Assembly (NCBI GenBank): GCA_963933055.1
Contig: CAWVSY010000002.1
Span: forward strand, 48,731 to 112,730
Length of the DNA stretch: 64,000 nucleotides
Origin: Oleispira sp963933055
GTDB taxonomy: Bacteria > Pseudomonadota > Gammaproteobacteria > Pseudomonadales > Oceanobacteraceae
Direction: 5' to 3'
Below the pieces are notes generated by a model. That model was given only the letters and a program-made list of their open reading frames with translations. It did no database searches and was not told where the DNA came from. The stretch's first letter is position 1; every line of letters starts with the position of its first letter. The translations under genes were made by a program, and so were the position numbers. This document shows, piece by piece, positions 53,787 to 62,702 of this stretch.

Positions 53787-55027
53787 ATGAACGATCTCTC
53801 ATTTAAAAAACTCAATACCCTACCTTCAAACTCGGGCATTGCAGAACTGAACAGAGACGACCTAAAATCCTTGATTTACGGTGCTTGTTTTTTTGCTTCT
53901 GGTGGGGGTGGCCCCATTAGTATGGCACTGCAATTTTTAACTAAAATTGATAAAAATATTCCCCTTATTCAAAGCCAAGCGCTAAAGCCTGATGAAAAAA
54001 TAGTCATTCTAGCAGACATGGGGTCTCCCGATGCCGCCACAGAAGGACGTGGCTATACAGCCCCCGTCAATGCCTATAAAACCATCTCTTCTTATATCCA
54101 AAAGACGGATAACAAAGACATTGCTTACTTCATGCCCATTGAGACCGGTGCTGTAAATTCACTGATTCCGTTCTTCATTTCGTCACAACTAGACACACCT
54201 GTACCGGTAGTTGATGCCGACCCATCAGGGCGTGCTGTTCCTCAATTAAATGAGATATTATTAGATATCAATGCTCAAGCGATATGCCCAGCGGCTGTCG
54301 CCTCAGATACCGAGGCCAGCATGGGATATCCTGTATTTGGAGCGAAGAGGAATATCAATCAAAAATTTTTACCGATTTAAGTGCCACAGAGTTAGAAGAG
54401 GCAGCACGTATAGAAGTCAGCAAACCAAGTTATCAGCAAGTAGGCGGCCTTGCTTGCTATCCCTTAGAAAGTTCATATATCGCTAGCACTGAATCTGATA
54501 AGGCACTGGTCCATAACTCCGTAAGCTATGCCATCGATTTTGGAAAAACACTTTTGACCTATCCAGAATCAACCGTTTTAGCACAAAAACTGAGTGCTAT
54601 GCACATTAGCAACTTTTGTTTTATCAATGGCAAAATATCCAATATTGATAACCGCACGGCTTCAGGCTTTGATGTGGGCAAGATCACACTCACTCATAAT
54701 GAGGGCACGCTTTGGATATACTATAAGAATGAAAGCCTATTAGCCTGGGACCCAATTACGAAAAAAGCCTTAGCAATCGCACCAGATTGTATTAACCTAT
54801 TACTCTCTAAGAACAGTCCTGGATTCCCTTCGGGAACACCGTTATCAACGGCGGATATCGAAGAGCAGCAATATTGCACAGTTTGGGGAACGGCTTGCTC
54901 CGAAAAGATGAGAAACCCTGTCATTGAATCTCTATTTCAAAAAGACATTCAACAAATACTGGCAGCGTTTCCAGATGACGGCGTACAGATTGATGGATAT
55001 ACAAATCTCGAAAGCTTAAATGGATAG
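53787..55027 (+). pseudogene. DUF917 (S-methyl-thiohydantoin desulfurase-like) gene broken by a frameshift
   Basis: Two frames together encode one DUF917-type protein. The first frame (53787-54380) reads from GACFFASGGGGPISMALQFL to TEASMGYPVFG, then continues out of frame to a stop at 54380. The second frame resumes with WSEEEYQSKIFTDLSATELE near 54337 and runs to 55027 (FPDDGVQIDGYTNLESL). Inserting one T in the TTT run at about 54334-54337 would join them cleanly as PVFWSEEE, so a one-base deletion or an assembly error is likely. I saw no proper slippery heptamer, so programmed shifting is less likely. The ATG has AAAGGA upstream. The following kinase gene starts three bases after the stop. 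The molecular role of the family is poorly known. Confidence 0.72.
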
Positions 55028-55030
55028 TAC

Positions 55031-56587
55031 ATGGACGTAACAACAAGAAGCGGATTAGAAAACAGCTTACTATCGAAACTTTGGAAAAAGTCATTAGATA
55101 ACATGTTCATATTAAAAGTCATTGAAGATGAATTTTATGTGGTGAGCACTAATGAAGCACAACAAGAAGCTGTTAGCATTGAAGCGTTAGAGCACTTCGA
55201 TAAACCCTTAAGTGAAGTGCTTCCGCCAGAGATGTACAATTTTGTTGTCCCCAATTACATGCGCTGTATTCAAGAACACTCCCCTATTCAGTATGAAGAA
55301 AGCGAAGCTTTTACCAGTGGCGATGGCAGCATTCGCCACTGGAGCACTATGCTCTCACCCATTAATAACGATGACGGAGTTACCGAGTATATTTTTGGTA
55401 TTGCACGTAATATCACTGAACTTAAAAATGCAAAGCAAGCAGCTGAACAATCAGCTATAGAAGCCAAGAAAGCCAATCAAGTAAAGACGACTTTTTTAGC
55501 AAACATGAGCCATGAAATGCGTACCCCGTTAAATGGCATCCGCTGCGCTCTTGAGCTGCTCAAAGAATCAACCAATGAGAAAGAACGATCGGAACTGATC
55601 AGCATAATAGAAAGTTCAACGGAAGCGCTGTCGACTCAAACCAGTGATATTTTACAATACGCTAAAATAGGTCGAGGTAAAATTTCGCTTCAGAAAAAAG
55701 ATTTTTCACCAAAAAAACTCGTTGATTCAGTTGTAAAAATTATTGCTAATAGCGCTGAAATAAAAGCTATTAATCTAACGGTGACGATTAGTGAGCAAGT
55801 ACCTGAAAGAATAAATGGTGATCCTGATCGAATAAAACAGGTTCTATTAAACATCGCTAATAATGCCATCAAGTTTACCAATAAAGGCAGCGTATCTATT
55901 TTTCTTGAAGACGACAGCATAAATCAGCAATTAATTTTCACGGTATTAGACACCGGCATTGGCATTGGCATTCAAGAATCGGATCAAGAAAAACTTTTCA
56001 AACCTTTTAGCCAAGTTGATGATTCCACCACACGACAATTTGAAGGTAACGGCTTAGGGCTTGTTATCAGCCAAAATTTGGTTAACTTAATGAAAGGAGA
56101 CATCAATCTCACTAGCAAACTTGGCCAAGGTAGCGAATGTCAATTTACCATTTCCTATTTACCCGCCAGTAAAGAACCTCAAGCAAAACCAACCATAGAA
56201 AGTTTTAATTTAAACAACGTGCATATTTTAGTCGTAGAAGATAATCCGACAAACCAAATCGTCTTAAAAAAGATTTTAGGCCAAGCGGGTGCCAACATCG
56301 CACTTGCCAATCATGGTAAACAAGCACTAGAACTGTGTGAAAATAATTCTTTTGATCTTGTTTTAATGGATTGGCATATGCCTATTATTGATGGCATAGA
56401 AGCAACAAAAATATTACGAGAAAATAAAAAATACAGCCAGACACCTATTTTAGGTTTGACTGCGAGCGTAATGGAAGAAGATATCAAAGCATGCGTTGAT
56501 TCAGGTATGAATGAAGTAATTTCTAAACCCATAAATCGTGAAGAGCTGTTCGGTACTATAACAAAATACACAAAACAGCCTCACTGA
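55031..56587 (+). CDS. Soluble hybrid histidine kinase (PAS-HisKA-HATPase-REC)
   Basis: The 518-residue protein has a PAS domain (about 20-135), HisKA with phosphorylated His near 160 (NMSHEMRTPLNGIRCALELL), an ATPase domain with NIANNAIKFTNKG, LDTGIGI and FEGNGLGLVIS, and a C-terminal receiver with acceptor Asp near 446 (LVLMDWHMPIIDGIEATKIL). There is no membrane helix, so it senses a cytoplasmic signal or partner. It is directly downstream of the DUF917 gene and probably translationally linked to it, which suggests a functional pairing. No output regulator is adjacent. Confidence 0.9.
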   Translation: MDVTTRSGLENSLLSKLWKKSLDNMFILKVIEDEFYVVSTNEAQQEAVSIEALEHFDKPLSEVLPPEMYNFVVPNYMRCIQEHSPIQYEESEAFTSGDGSIRHWSTMLSPINNDDGVTEYIFGIARNITELKNAKQAAEQSAIEAKKANQVKTTFLANMSHEMRTPLNGIRCALELLKESTNEKERSELISIIESSTEALSTQTSDILQYAKIGRGKISLQKKDFSPKKLVDSVVKIIANSAEIKAINLTVTISEQVPERINGDPDRIKQVLLNIANNAIKFTNKGSVSIFLEDDSINQQLIFTVLDTGIGIGIQESDQEKLFKPFSQVDDSTTRQFEGNGLGLVISQNLVNLMKGDINLTSKLGQGSECQFTISYLPASKEPQAKPTIESFNLNNVHILVVEDNPTNQIVLKKILGQAGANIALANHGKQALELCENNSFDLVLMDWHMPIIDGIEATKILRENKKYSQTPILGLTASVMEEDIKACVDSGMNEVISKPINREELFGTITKYTKQPH

Positions 56588-56622
56588 TTAGCAATAATAA
56601 AGAATCTACGCACGACTATAAA

Positions 56623-57741
56623 TTAAGATGCTAGCTGGTCATGAAGACCGATTAATAAATTCTTAGTCTGCTCCCAGCTTAAACAAGGGTCCGTAATAGA
56701 CAAGCCGTATTCAAGTCCTGCATTATGCGGCCCCTTCATGCCTTGATTACCTGCTTTAATGAAGCTTTCTAACATAATGCCTGAAATAGCTTTATTACCC
56801 GCTTTATATTGCGCAACAACCTGAGTTGCAATGTCTAATTGACGCTCATGTTTTTTCTGCGCATTAGCATGACTGCAATCAACAATTACTTTGGCATGAA
56901 TATCATTATGCTCTTTTGCTGTCGTCAATTGCGCGATCGCAGATTCAATGCTTTCTGCATCGTAATTTGTTAAATGTCGACCGCCACGCAAAACAACATG
57001 AGTATCAGAATTTCCTGGCGTATCCAGCATAGCAATATTGCCATCAACATCCATTCCTAAGCAATGATGACTACGGCTAGCAGAAACCATTGCATTCACC
57101 GCGGTATCAACAGAACCATCAGTACCGTTTTTAATGCCAACAGGCATTGATAAATGGCTAATCATCTCACGATGAATTTGTGACTCAGCAGTACGTGCAC
57201 CAATAGCAGTCCAACTGATTAAATCTTCTAAGTACATCATCGTCATCGGATTTAACGCTTCAGTTGCTAAAGGCAAACCCAACTCAACTAACTGCAATAA
57301 TAATTTACGCGATACTTCTAAGCCTTTATTAATATCCCCAGCACCATCATGGGTTGAATCTCTATCAGGATCATAAGCCAACCCTTTCCAGCCGGTTGTC
57401 GTTCTAGGTTTTTCAACATAAGCACGCATAACAATCAATAAACGATCCGAAAGTTGCTCATTCAAGTCGGCCAAACGGCGGCCATAATCTAAAGCGGCTT
57501 CAGGATCATGTAGCGAGCAAGGCCCTGTAATAATCAATAATCGATCATCCTTACCCTGCAATAACTGACGAATTTCTTGGCGCTGCTGATCTATCTGCAC
57601 CTGCAAGTATTCTGGCAAAGGCAAAGCCTGCTTTAATGCACGCGGACTTGGCAAAGGGCGAACGCCTGCGCGTGAATTATTCAATGCGACAACTTCGCTG
57701 ATCCGGGTTTCTTCTGCTAATGCTTGTACGTTGCTATTCAT
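56623..57741 (-). CDS. 3-deoxy-7-phosphoheptulonate (DAHP) synthase, type I
   Basis: The 372-residue enzyme is a class I-alpha DAHP synthase (AroF/G/H family): LLIITGPCSLHDPEAALDYGRRLA, IVMRAYVEKPRTTTGWKGL, GLPLATEALNP, IGARTAESQIHREM, GIKNGTDGSVDTA and VIVDCSHANAQKKHERQ carry the substrate and metal ligands. It joins phosphoenolpyruvate and erythrose 4-phosphate, the first step of aromatic amino-acid synthesis. Which amino acid inhibits it cannot be told safely. AGGAG six bases before the ATG supports the start. An attenuator with an aromatic-rich leader lies upstream, which indicates control by charged aromatic tRNAs. Confidence 0.95.
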   Translation of the reverse strand: MNSNVQALAEETRISEVVALNNSRAGVRPLPSPRALKQALPLPEYLQVQIDQQRQEIRQLLQGKDDRLLIITGPCSLHDPEAALDYGRRLADLNEQLSDRLLIVMRAYVEKPRTTTGWKGLAYDPDRDSTHDGAGDINKGLEVSRKLLLQLVELGLPLATEALNPMTMMYLEDLISWTAIGARTAESQIHREMISHLSMPVGIKNGTDGSVDTAVNAMVSASRSHHCLGMDVDGNIAMLDTPGNSDTHVVLRGGRHLTNYDAESIESAIAQLTTAKEHNDIHAKVIVDCSHANAQKKHERQLDIATQVVAQYKAGNKAISGIMLESFIKAGNQGMKGPHNAGLEYGLSITDPCLSWEQTKNLLIGLHDQLAS

Positions 57742-57804
57742 GATGTACTCCTAAACTTAATTATCCCCCTTCGATATTTCAATTTTGTGTCGACAAAACC
57801 GAAC

Positions 57805-57876
57805 AAAAAAAAACCCCGACCAGCTAACTGCTAATCGGGGTTCTTTAAGCAGTCGGCTGATGTAGCCGGGCTGCTT
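57805..57876 (-). promoter_or_regulatory. Transcription attenuator of the DAHP synthase gene
   Basis: The terminator is AACCCCGA (57842-57835) paired with TCGGGGTT (57819-57812), followed by a run of nine T (57813-57805). Upstream, AAGCAG (57876-57871) and CGGCT pair with AGCCG and CTGCTT (57852-57847) as a second hairpin. CTGCT of that hairpin can instead pair with AGCAG (57832-57828) inside the terminator, forming an alternative structure. A further AAGCAGT in the leader codons (57963-57957) can also pair with ACTGCTT. Confidence 0.8.
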
Positions 57877-57898
57877 ATTGAATTCTAGTAAACGAATA

Positions 57899-57994
57899 TC
57901 AAGTGCGACCCAGCGTGAAGCTAAAATAGCCCCAGAAAAACTCGGTAAAGCACCAATACTGCTTTGATAAACGCAACTCTTTTGACAAGCACAC
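57899..57994 (-). CDS. Aromatic-rich leader peptide of the DAHP synthase gene
   Basis: The frame ending at TGA 57899 contains YWCFTEFFWGYFSF, with nine aromatic residues (Phe, Trp and Tyr) in fourteen codons just upstream of the attenuator hairpins. That is the form of a regulatory leader peptide. The start is uncertain: GTG 57994 gives 31 residues and leaves an untranslated leader of about 65 bases; ATG 58060 gives 53 residues but coincides with the predicted start of transcription. The ribosome sites of both are weak. Confidence 0.65.
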   Translation of the reverse strand: MCLSKELRLSKQYWCFTEFFWGYFSFTLGRT

Positions 57995-58066
57995 AGAATT
58001 ACCGCTGCAAGAAGCAGAGCGGGTAAGACATGGTTTAGTCACAGCGTTTAAAATGTTCATACATGC

Positions 58067-58094
58067 ATAATAACCAACCAATCTCAGAAAGCAA
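58067..58094 (-). promoter_or_regulatory. Predicted promoter of the leader and DAHP synthase gene
   Basis: On the minus strand TTGCTT (58094-58089) is followed after 16 bases by TATTAT (58072-58067). No TrpR or TyrR box is obvious nearby. The remaining bases up to 58248 hold the start region of the divergent allantoinase gene and nothing else that I recognise. Confidence 0.4.
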
Positions 58095-58248
58095 GCAAGA
58101 AAGTGTTAAGTTATTGCAACAATCGGGCGCTTATTCAGTGTAATAAGTTGTCCACTTCGTCAGCTTTTAACCCCCTAACAATTGATCTATAATTCAGTCA
58201 CTATTGAATTAATTCGCTATTCTCGAACCACTTTATGAGTTACTCGCT

Positions 58249-59172
58249 ATGACATATCCACGTGACATGATGGGCTACGGCCAACACAGCCTAGACCCTA
58301 AATGGCCTAACAAAGCCAAAGTAGCCCTTCAGTTTGTTATCAACTACGAAGAAGGTGGTGAGAACTGTATTCTACATGGCGATAAAGCATCGGAAGCATT
58401 TTTGTCCGAAATCGTCGGCGCTCCTGCCCTTGAAGGCGTGCGCAACATGAACATGGAATCTATTTACGAATACGGCGCACGTGCAGGCTTCTGGCGTTTA
58501 CACCGCATGTTCACCGAACGCGATATGCCCGTAACAGTGTATGGTGTAGCCACCGCACTGCAACGCAATCCAGAAATCGTTGCCGCAATGAATGACGCCG
58601 ATTGGGAAATCGCCTCTCACGGTCTAAAGTGGATCGACTACCAGTATGTCGATAAAGACGTTGAACGCGAACACATCGCCGAAGCCATTCGTATTCATAC
58701 CGAAGTCACAGGTAAGCGTCCACAAGGTTGGTATACCGGCCGTATGAGCCCCAATACTCGCGACCTAGTGGCCGAAGCTGGTGGTTTTGCTTACGACGCT
58801 GACTCTTATGCCGACGATCTACCGTATTGGTGCTACGACTACGATCAGCCTCACTTAATAATTCCTTATACGCTTGATAGCAACGACATGCGCTTTGCGA
58901 CCAACCAAGGTTTTAACTCGGGCGATCAGTTTTTTACCTATTTAAAAGATTCATTTGATGTTTTATACGCCGAAGGCACTGGCACCGAAAAATACCCTGC
59001 CGCTCCAAAGATGCTGAGCATTGGTTTGCATTGTCGCTTAGTTGGCCGTCCTGGCCGTGCAGCTGCACTAGCACGCTTTTTAGATTATGTGCAAAGCCAC
59101 GAAGATGTTTGGGTCACTCGCCGCATCGACATTGCCGATCACTGGCGCGCAACACATCCACCAAAAGCATAA
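58249..59172 (+). CDS. puuE: PuuE-type allantoinase (polysaccharide-deacetylase fold)
   Basis: The 307-residue protein matches PuuE: YPRDMMGYGQHSLDPKWPNKAKVALQFVINYEEGGENCILHGD at the start, then SIYEYGARAGFWRLHRMF, EIASHGLKWIDYQ, GWYTGRMSPNTRDLV and LSIGLHCRLVGRPGRAAAL. The family opens the ring of allantoin to allantoate without the usual metal-amidohydrolase active site. Length equals the family norm. No other purine-breakdown gene is adjacent, which is unusual. It is divergent from the DAHP synthase gene. The ribosome site is weak (ATGAG upstream). Confidence 0.9.
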   Translation: MTYPRDMMGYGQHSLDPKWPNKAKVALQFVINYEEGGENCILHGDKASEAFLSEIVGAPALEGVRNMNMESIYEYGARAGFWRLHRMFTERDMPVTVYGVATALQRNPEIVAAMNDADWEIASHGLKWIDYQYVDKDVEREHIAEAIRIHTEVTGKRPQGWYTGRMSPNTRDLVAEAGGFAYDADSYADDLPYWCYDYDQPHLIIPYTLDSNDMRFATNQGFNSGDQFFTYLKDSFDVLYAEGTGTEKYPAAPKMLSIGLHCRLVGRPGRAAALARFLDYVQSHEDVWVTRRIDIADHWRATHPPKA

Positions 59173-59312
59173 CAACCGCTAACATTTAAACAGCAAGCTA
59201 GGCTAGCATCAGGCTGGTCTAGCGCTGTACTAACAAGCTCTGTTCCCAACTCCCATTCCAACCCCTCACAACACCGTATACTTACACAACTAAACAAATT
59301 TTATTGATTACC

Positions 59313-59335
59313 CAAATATTATATTATAACATTGC
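59313..59335 (+). promoter_or_regulatory. Zur box of the zinc-starvation cluster
   Basis: The 23 bases from 59313 match the gammaproteobacterial Zur consensus (palindrome built on GTTATAATATAAC) at 19 of 23 positions by my alignment, with the core ATTATATTATAACATT. It is 22 bases before the ATG of the CobW-type gene and overlaps possible -10 sequences, the standard place for Zur repression. Confidence 0.8.
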
Positions 59336-59357
59336 ACCAATTCGATAGGAAAATAAC

Positions 59358-60560
59358 ATGACTAAAAACGACAAGCGCTTACCAGTAACTGTTTTATCTG
59401 GCTTTTTAGGTGCGGGAAAAACAACTTTACTCAATCATATTCTGCATAATCGTGAACACCGCCGTATTGCGGTTATTGTTAACGATATGAGTGAAATTAA
59501 TATCGACGCAACACAGATTAAAAACTCAGTCTCGCTTAGTCGCACAGAAGAAAAACTGGTAGAAATGAGCAATGGCTGTATTTGCTGCACCCTACGAGAA
59601 GACCTTCTAGAAGAAGTCACCAAGATGGCTAAAGAAAACAAATTTGATTATCTAGTCATTGAATCGACAGGGATTTCAGAACCTTTACCAGTTGCCGAAA
59701 CGTTCACTTTTGAAGATGATCAAGGTGTAAGCCTTACTCACCTTGTGCGCCTCGATACCATGGTAACGATGGTCGATGCGTTTAACTTTTTACGTGATTT
59801 TCATGAAGCACGACAGCTAGTAGAAACCGACGAATCATTAGGGGAAGAAGACCAGCGTAACGTAGCCGATCTATTGGTCGACCAAATTGAATTCTGCGAT
59901 AAATTAATCATCAGTAAATCCGATTTAATTAGCAGCGAACAGCTGGTCGAGTTAAAAGCCATTTTAACCAGCCTGAATCCTGTAGCTGAACAAATTATTG
60001 CTGATCATGGGCAAGTACCTTTAGACAAGCTATTGAATACTCAAGCTTTCAGTTTCGATCGCGCTAAGCAAGATCCTGGCTGGTTGAAAGAAATGCGCGG
60101 TGAACATACCCCCGAAACAGAGGAGTACGGTATCAGTAGTTTCAGCTATCAAGCGCGACGTCCTTTTCATCCGCAAAAGTTTTTTGATTTTCTGTATCAA
60201 GATTGGCCCGAAGGAAAATTGATTCGCTCTAAAGGTTATTTTTGGCTGGCCAGCCGCCCGCAATTTGCCGGTCATTGGCATCAGGCTGGAGGCATTGCGC
60301 ACCATGGTCCAGCCGGTATGTTCTGGAAAGCCATCCCCGAAGATCAATGGCCACAAGATGAAGAATCGTTATCTTACATCGAATCCTTATGGCAAGAACC
60401 GTTTGGTGATATGCGCCAAGAGCTTGTATTCATTGGACAACGTATCAATGAAGCCGCCATGCGGAAGTCGTTAGATGAATGCCTATTAAGTGAAGAAGAA
60501 GTATTAGCGGGACAATCAGCATGGCTACGATTGGATGATCCTTTCCCAGCTTGGCAATAA
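59358..60560 (+). CDS. Zinc-regulated CobW/G3E GTPase (ZigA/ZNG-type metallochaperone)
   Basis: The 400-residue protein has P-loop SGFLGAGKTTLL (14-25), the metal motif CICC (Cys 74, 76, 77), ESTGISEP and SKSDL for guanine, and a long CobW C-terminal domain with WxxRPQFAGHWHQAGG. This is the larger ZigA/YciC type that is induced under zinc shortage and thought to supply zinc to chosen enzymes. A Zur box lies directly upstream and AGGA precedes the ATG. It is followed by a ZnuD-like receptor gene, with a small hairpin terminator overlapping its stop. Confidence 0.9.
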   Translation: MTKNDKRLPVTVLSGFLGAGKTTLLNHILHNREHRRIAVIVNDMSEINIDATQIKNSVSLSRTEEKLVEMSNGCICCTLREDLLEEVTKMAKENKFDYLVIESTGISEPLPVAETFTFEDDQGVSLTHLVRLDTMVTMVDAFNFLRDFHEARQLVETDESLGEEDQRNVADLLVDQIEFCDKLIISKSDLISSEQLVELKAILTSLNPVAEQIIADHGQVPLDKLLNTQAFSFDRAKQDPGWLKEMRGEHTPETEEYGISSFSYQARRPFHPQKFFDFLYQDWPEGKLIRSKGYFWLASRPQFAGHWHQAGGIAHHGPAGMFWKAIPEDQWPQDEESLSYIESLWQEPFGDMRQELVFIGQRINEAAMRKSLDECLLSEEEVLAGQSAWLRLDDPFPAWQ

Positions 60561-60580
60561 GCGTTATTTAACGCTCTTTT
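60560..60580 (+). terminator. Short hairpin after the CobW-type gene
   Basis: AGCGTT (60560-60565) pairs with AACGCT (60570-60575) and is followed by CTTTT. It probably ends only part of the transcripts, because the receptor gene follows within 40 bases without an obvious promoter. Confidence 0.5.
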
Positions 60581-60614
60581 ATTTGATCTATCTTTAATTT
60601 GAGTATTGATTGTT

Positions 60615-62684
60615 ATGTTATATCGTTTTATTTCAATGTGTAGTCTGTGTAGCGGATTATTAATGCCATCGGTCCATGCAACCGAGCTGGATACCGTCGT
60701 TATTAAATCGACGCATCAATCATCAATGCGCAATATCGTACAACCTGTTTTAGTTGTCGATGAAGAGGCGCTGAAAAAAAGCCAAGCCAAATCACTCGGT
60801 GAGTTGTTGGAGCAACAACCCGGTATTAGCAACGCCTCAATTGGCCCTGGTGTTGGTCGCCCAGTGCTAAGAGGCTTATCGGGCAGCCGCGTAAAAACGA
60901 TGGTCAACGGTCAAGACAGTTCAGACTTATCAGCCATGAGCTCTGACCACGCCCCCATGGTCGAAATCACCAATGCTCAGCAAGTCGAAGTGATATTGGG
61001 CCCCGCCACCGTACTGTATGGCAGTGGTGCAATTGGTGGCATCGTCAATGTATTAGATCGAAGCATACATCACTTTCCTATTGATGAAGTGCAAGGCAGT
61101 ATCAAAGCAGGCATCAACAGCAACGACCAAGCACAGGTTTTAGCAGCCGAACTGAATGCGGGTAATGGTGAATGGGCCATGCATCTAAATGGTTTCGATA
61201 AATCTTCTAATGATTATCACAGCAATAAAGACCGTGTAGAAAATAGCGATACTAAAAGCCAAGGCGGCGGCATTGGCATTAGTCGCACATCAAATGAATA
61301 CGGTTTTATTGGTATGAGTATTCATGTTATCGAACAAGATTATGGTGTTCCGAATCTTAATAATATGCCGACCCGAGTTCGCCCTAAACAAACACGCATA
61401 CAGCTATCTTCTTCTTGGCTCAATCCTATCGTGGGTATTGAAAACTGGGAAACACATGTCTCGCATATTGATTATGAACACGATGAACTGACCGTGCCGG
61501 TTACCGAAGGTTTGTTCGATAAAGAATCTTTCGAAGTAAATTCTAAACTGCAGCATTCAAGTATCACTGGCTGGCAAGGAACCTTAGGGATTCATTTTTC
61601 TCAACAAGAAATAAAGCTCTGCCATGACCATAGTGGCTGCTCTCAAATTCCTGATTACAGTGACCAAACTTGGAACGGCGAACAAGGTAATTTATTTACC
61701 TATAAAGAAGGCTTTCAGTTTGTACACGATACGCCAATGCCCATCACTAAAAGCACTAACGTCGGATATTTTTTAGTTGAAAATAAGCCTTGGAAAATTA
61801 ATGGCTTCGCGGAAGGATTGTTTGAACTAGGTGCTCGTATTGATGCAAAAACCATCACCGCCGATCCTGTATCGATACAACCTTCGTCTAGACGCTCACA
61901 AGCATACTATGAAGATAAACATTTTTTACCGACAACGTTCTCTGCCGCCAGTATTTGGAATATTAGCGATGGTCAACGCTTATCATTAAATGTATCACGC
62001 GCGCAAAGAGCACCCGATGCAGAAGAGATGTATTGGAATGGAGATCATCACGCAACCTTTTCTTATCAGCTAGACAATATCAATTTAAACGAAGAAACAG
62101 CCTATACCGCTGATTTAATTTGGAATGTGAGTAGCGATAACTACTTCGTTAGAAGCGCAATTTATCACTACTTATTCGACGATTTTATTTATAACGATCT
62201 AAAGGAAGCAACAGATCCCTACCACGGCAATGCGGTTTATCAGCATGAACAAAAAGATGCGCGATTTTTTGGGTTTGAGTTTAGCTGGGAGCAACGTCTC
62301 AGTAATACGATATCAACAGAATTAAGCCTAGATGCCGTTCGCGCAGAACTATTGGAAGGTGATGAAAAACACATTCCTCGACTGCCTCCCGCTACTGCAT
62401 CGTTCAATATTAACTGGCAAAAGAATAACTGGATAGTTTCCGCTACAAACCGTTGGGTTGCTACGCAAGATCGAGTATCTCGTAATGAGAGTGCAACCTC
62501 TGGTTTTCAAGAGCTGGATTTAAAAGCTGATTATACCACCCGCGTATTTAACAAAGAGCTAACCACCAGCCTAACGATTAACAATGTATTTAATAGCGCA
62601 GGTACAAATCACGTATCGTACCTGAAAGAATTCGCACCGAATTCAGGCCGAAATATCCAACTGCAAACACAATTATATTATTAA
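60615..62684 (+). CDS. znuD: ZnuD-like TonB-dependent zinc receptor
   Basis: The protein of 689 residues has a signal peptide (residues up to VHA), a plug domain with LGELLEQQPGISNASIGPGVGRPVLRGL and the ZnuD-type loop SAMSSDHAPMVEITNAQQVEVI, and a 22-strand barrel ending LQTQLYY. A Cys/His cluster, CHDHSGC (about 336-342), sits in an extracellular loop, as in ZnuD, which imports zinc across the outer membrane. ATG 60615 is preferred to a TTG nine bases earlier. The gene lies between the Zur-controlled GTPase and an AztD-like lipoprotein gene, so zinc is the likely cargo. A TonB box near ELDTVVIKS is plausible. Confidence 0.9.
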   Translation: MLYRFISMCSLCSGLLMPSVHATELDTVVIKSTHQSSMRNIVQPVLVVDEEALKKSQAKSLGELLEQQPGISNASIGPGVGRPVLRGLSGSRVKTMVNGQDSSDLSAMSSDHAPMVEITNAQQVEVILGPATVLYGSGAIGGIVNVLDRSIHHFPIDEVQGSIKAGINSNDQAQVLAAELNAGNGEWAMHLNGFDKSSNDYHSNKDRVENSDTKSQGGGIGISRTSNEYGFIGMSIHVIEQDYGVPNLNNMPTRVRPKQTRIQLSSSWLNPIVGIENWETHVSHIDYEHDELTVPVTEGLFDKESFEVNSKLQHSSITGWQGTLGIHFSQQEIKLCHDHSGCSQIPDYSDQTWNGEQGNLFTYKEGFQFVHDTPMPITKSTNVGYFLVENKPWKINGFAEGLFELGARIDAKTITADPVSIQPSSRRSQAYYEDKHFLPTTFSAASIWNISDGQRLSLNVSRAQRAPDAEEMYWNGDHHATFSYQLDNINLNEETAYTADLIWNVSSDNYFVRSAIYHYLFDDFIYNDLKEATDPYHGNAVYQHEQKDARFFGFEFSWEQRLSNTISTELSLDAVRAELLEGDEKHIPRLPPATASFNINWQKNNWIVSATNRWVATQDRVSRNESATSGFQELDLKADYTTRVFNKELTTSLTINNVFNSAGTNHVSYLKEFAPNSGRNIQLQTQLYY

Positions 62685-62702
62685 CCTAAAAAGGAAAAAT
62701 AA

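Noticed and set aside
54330..54380. Programmed -1 frameshift in the DUF917 gene
   Set aside because: The AAAAATTTTT stretch does not give a canonical X XXY YYZ heptamer in the zero frame, and the join needed by the protein is about 20 bases earlier, so a simple one-base loss fits better.
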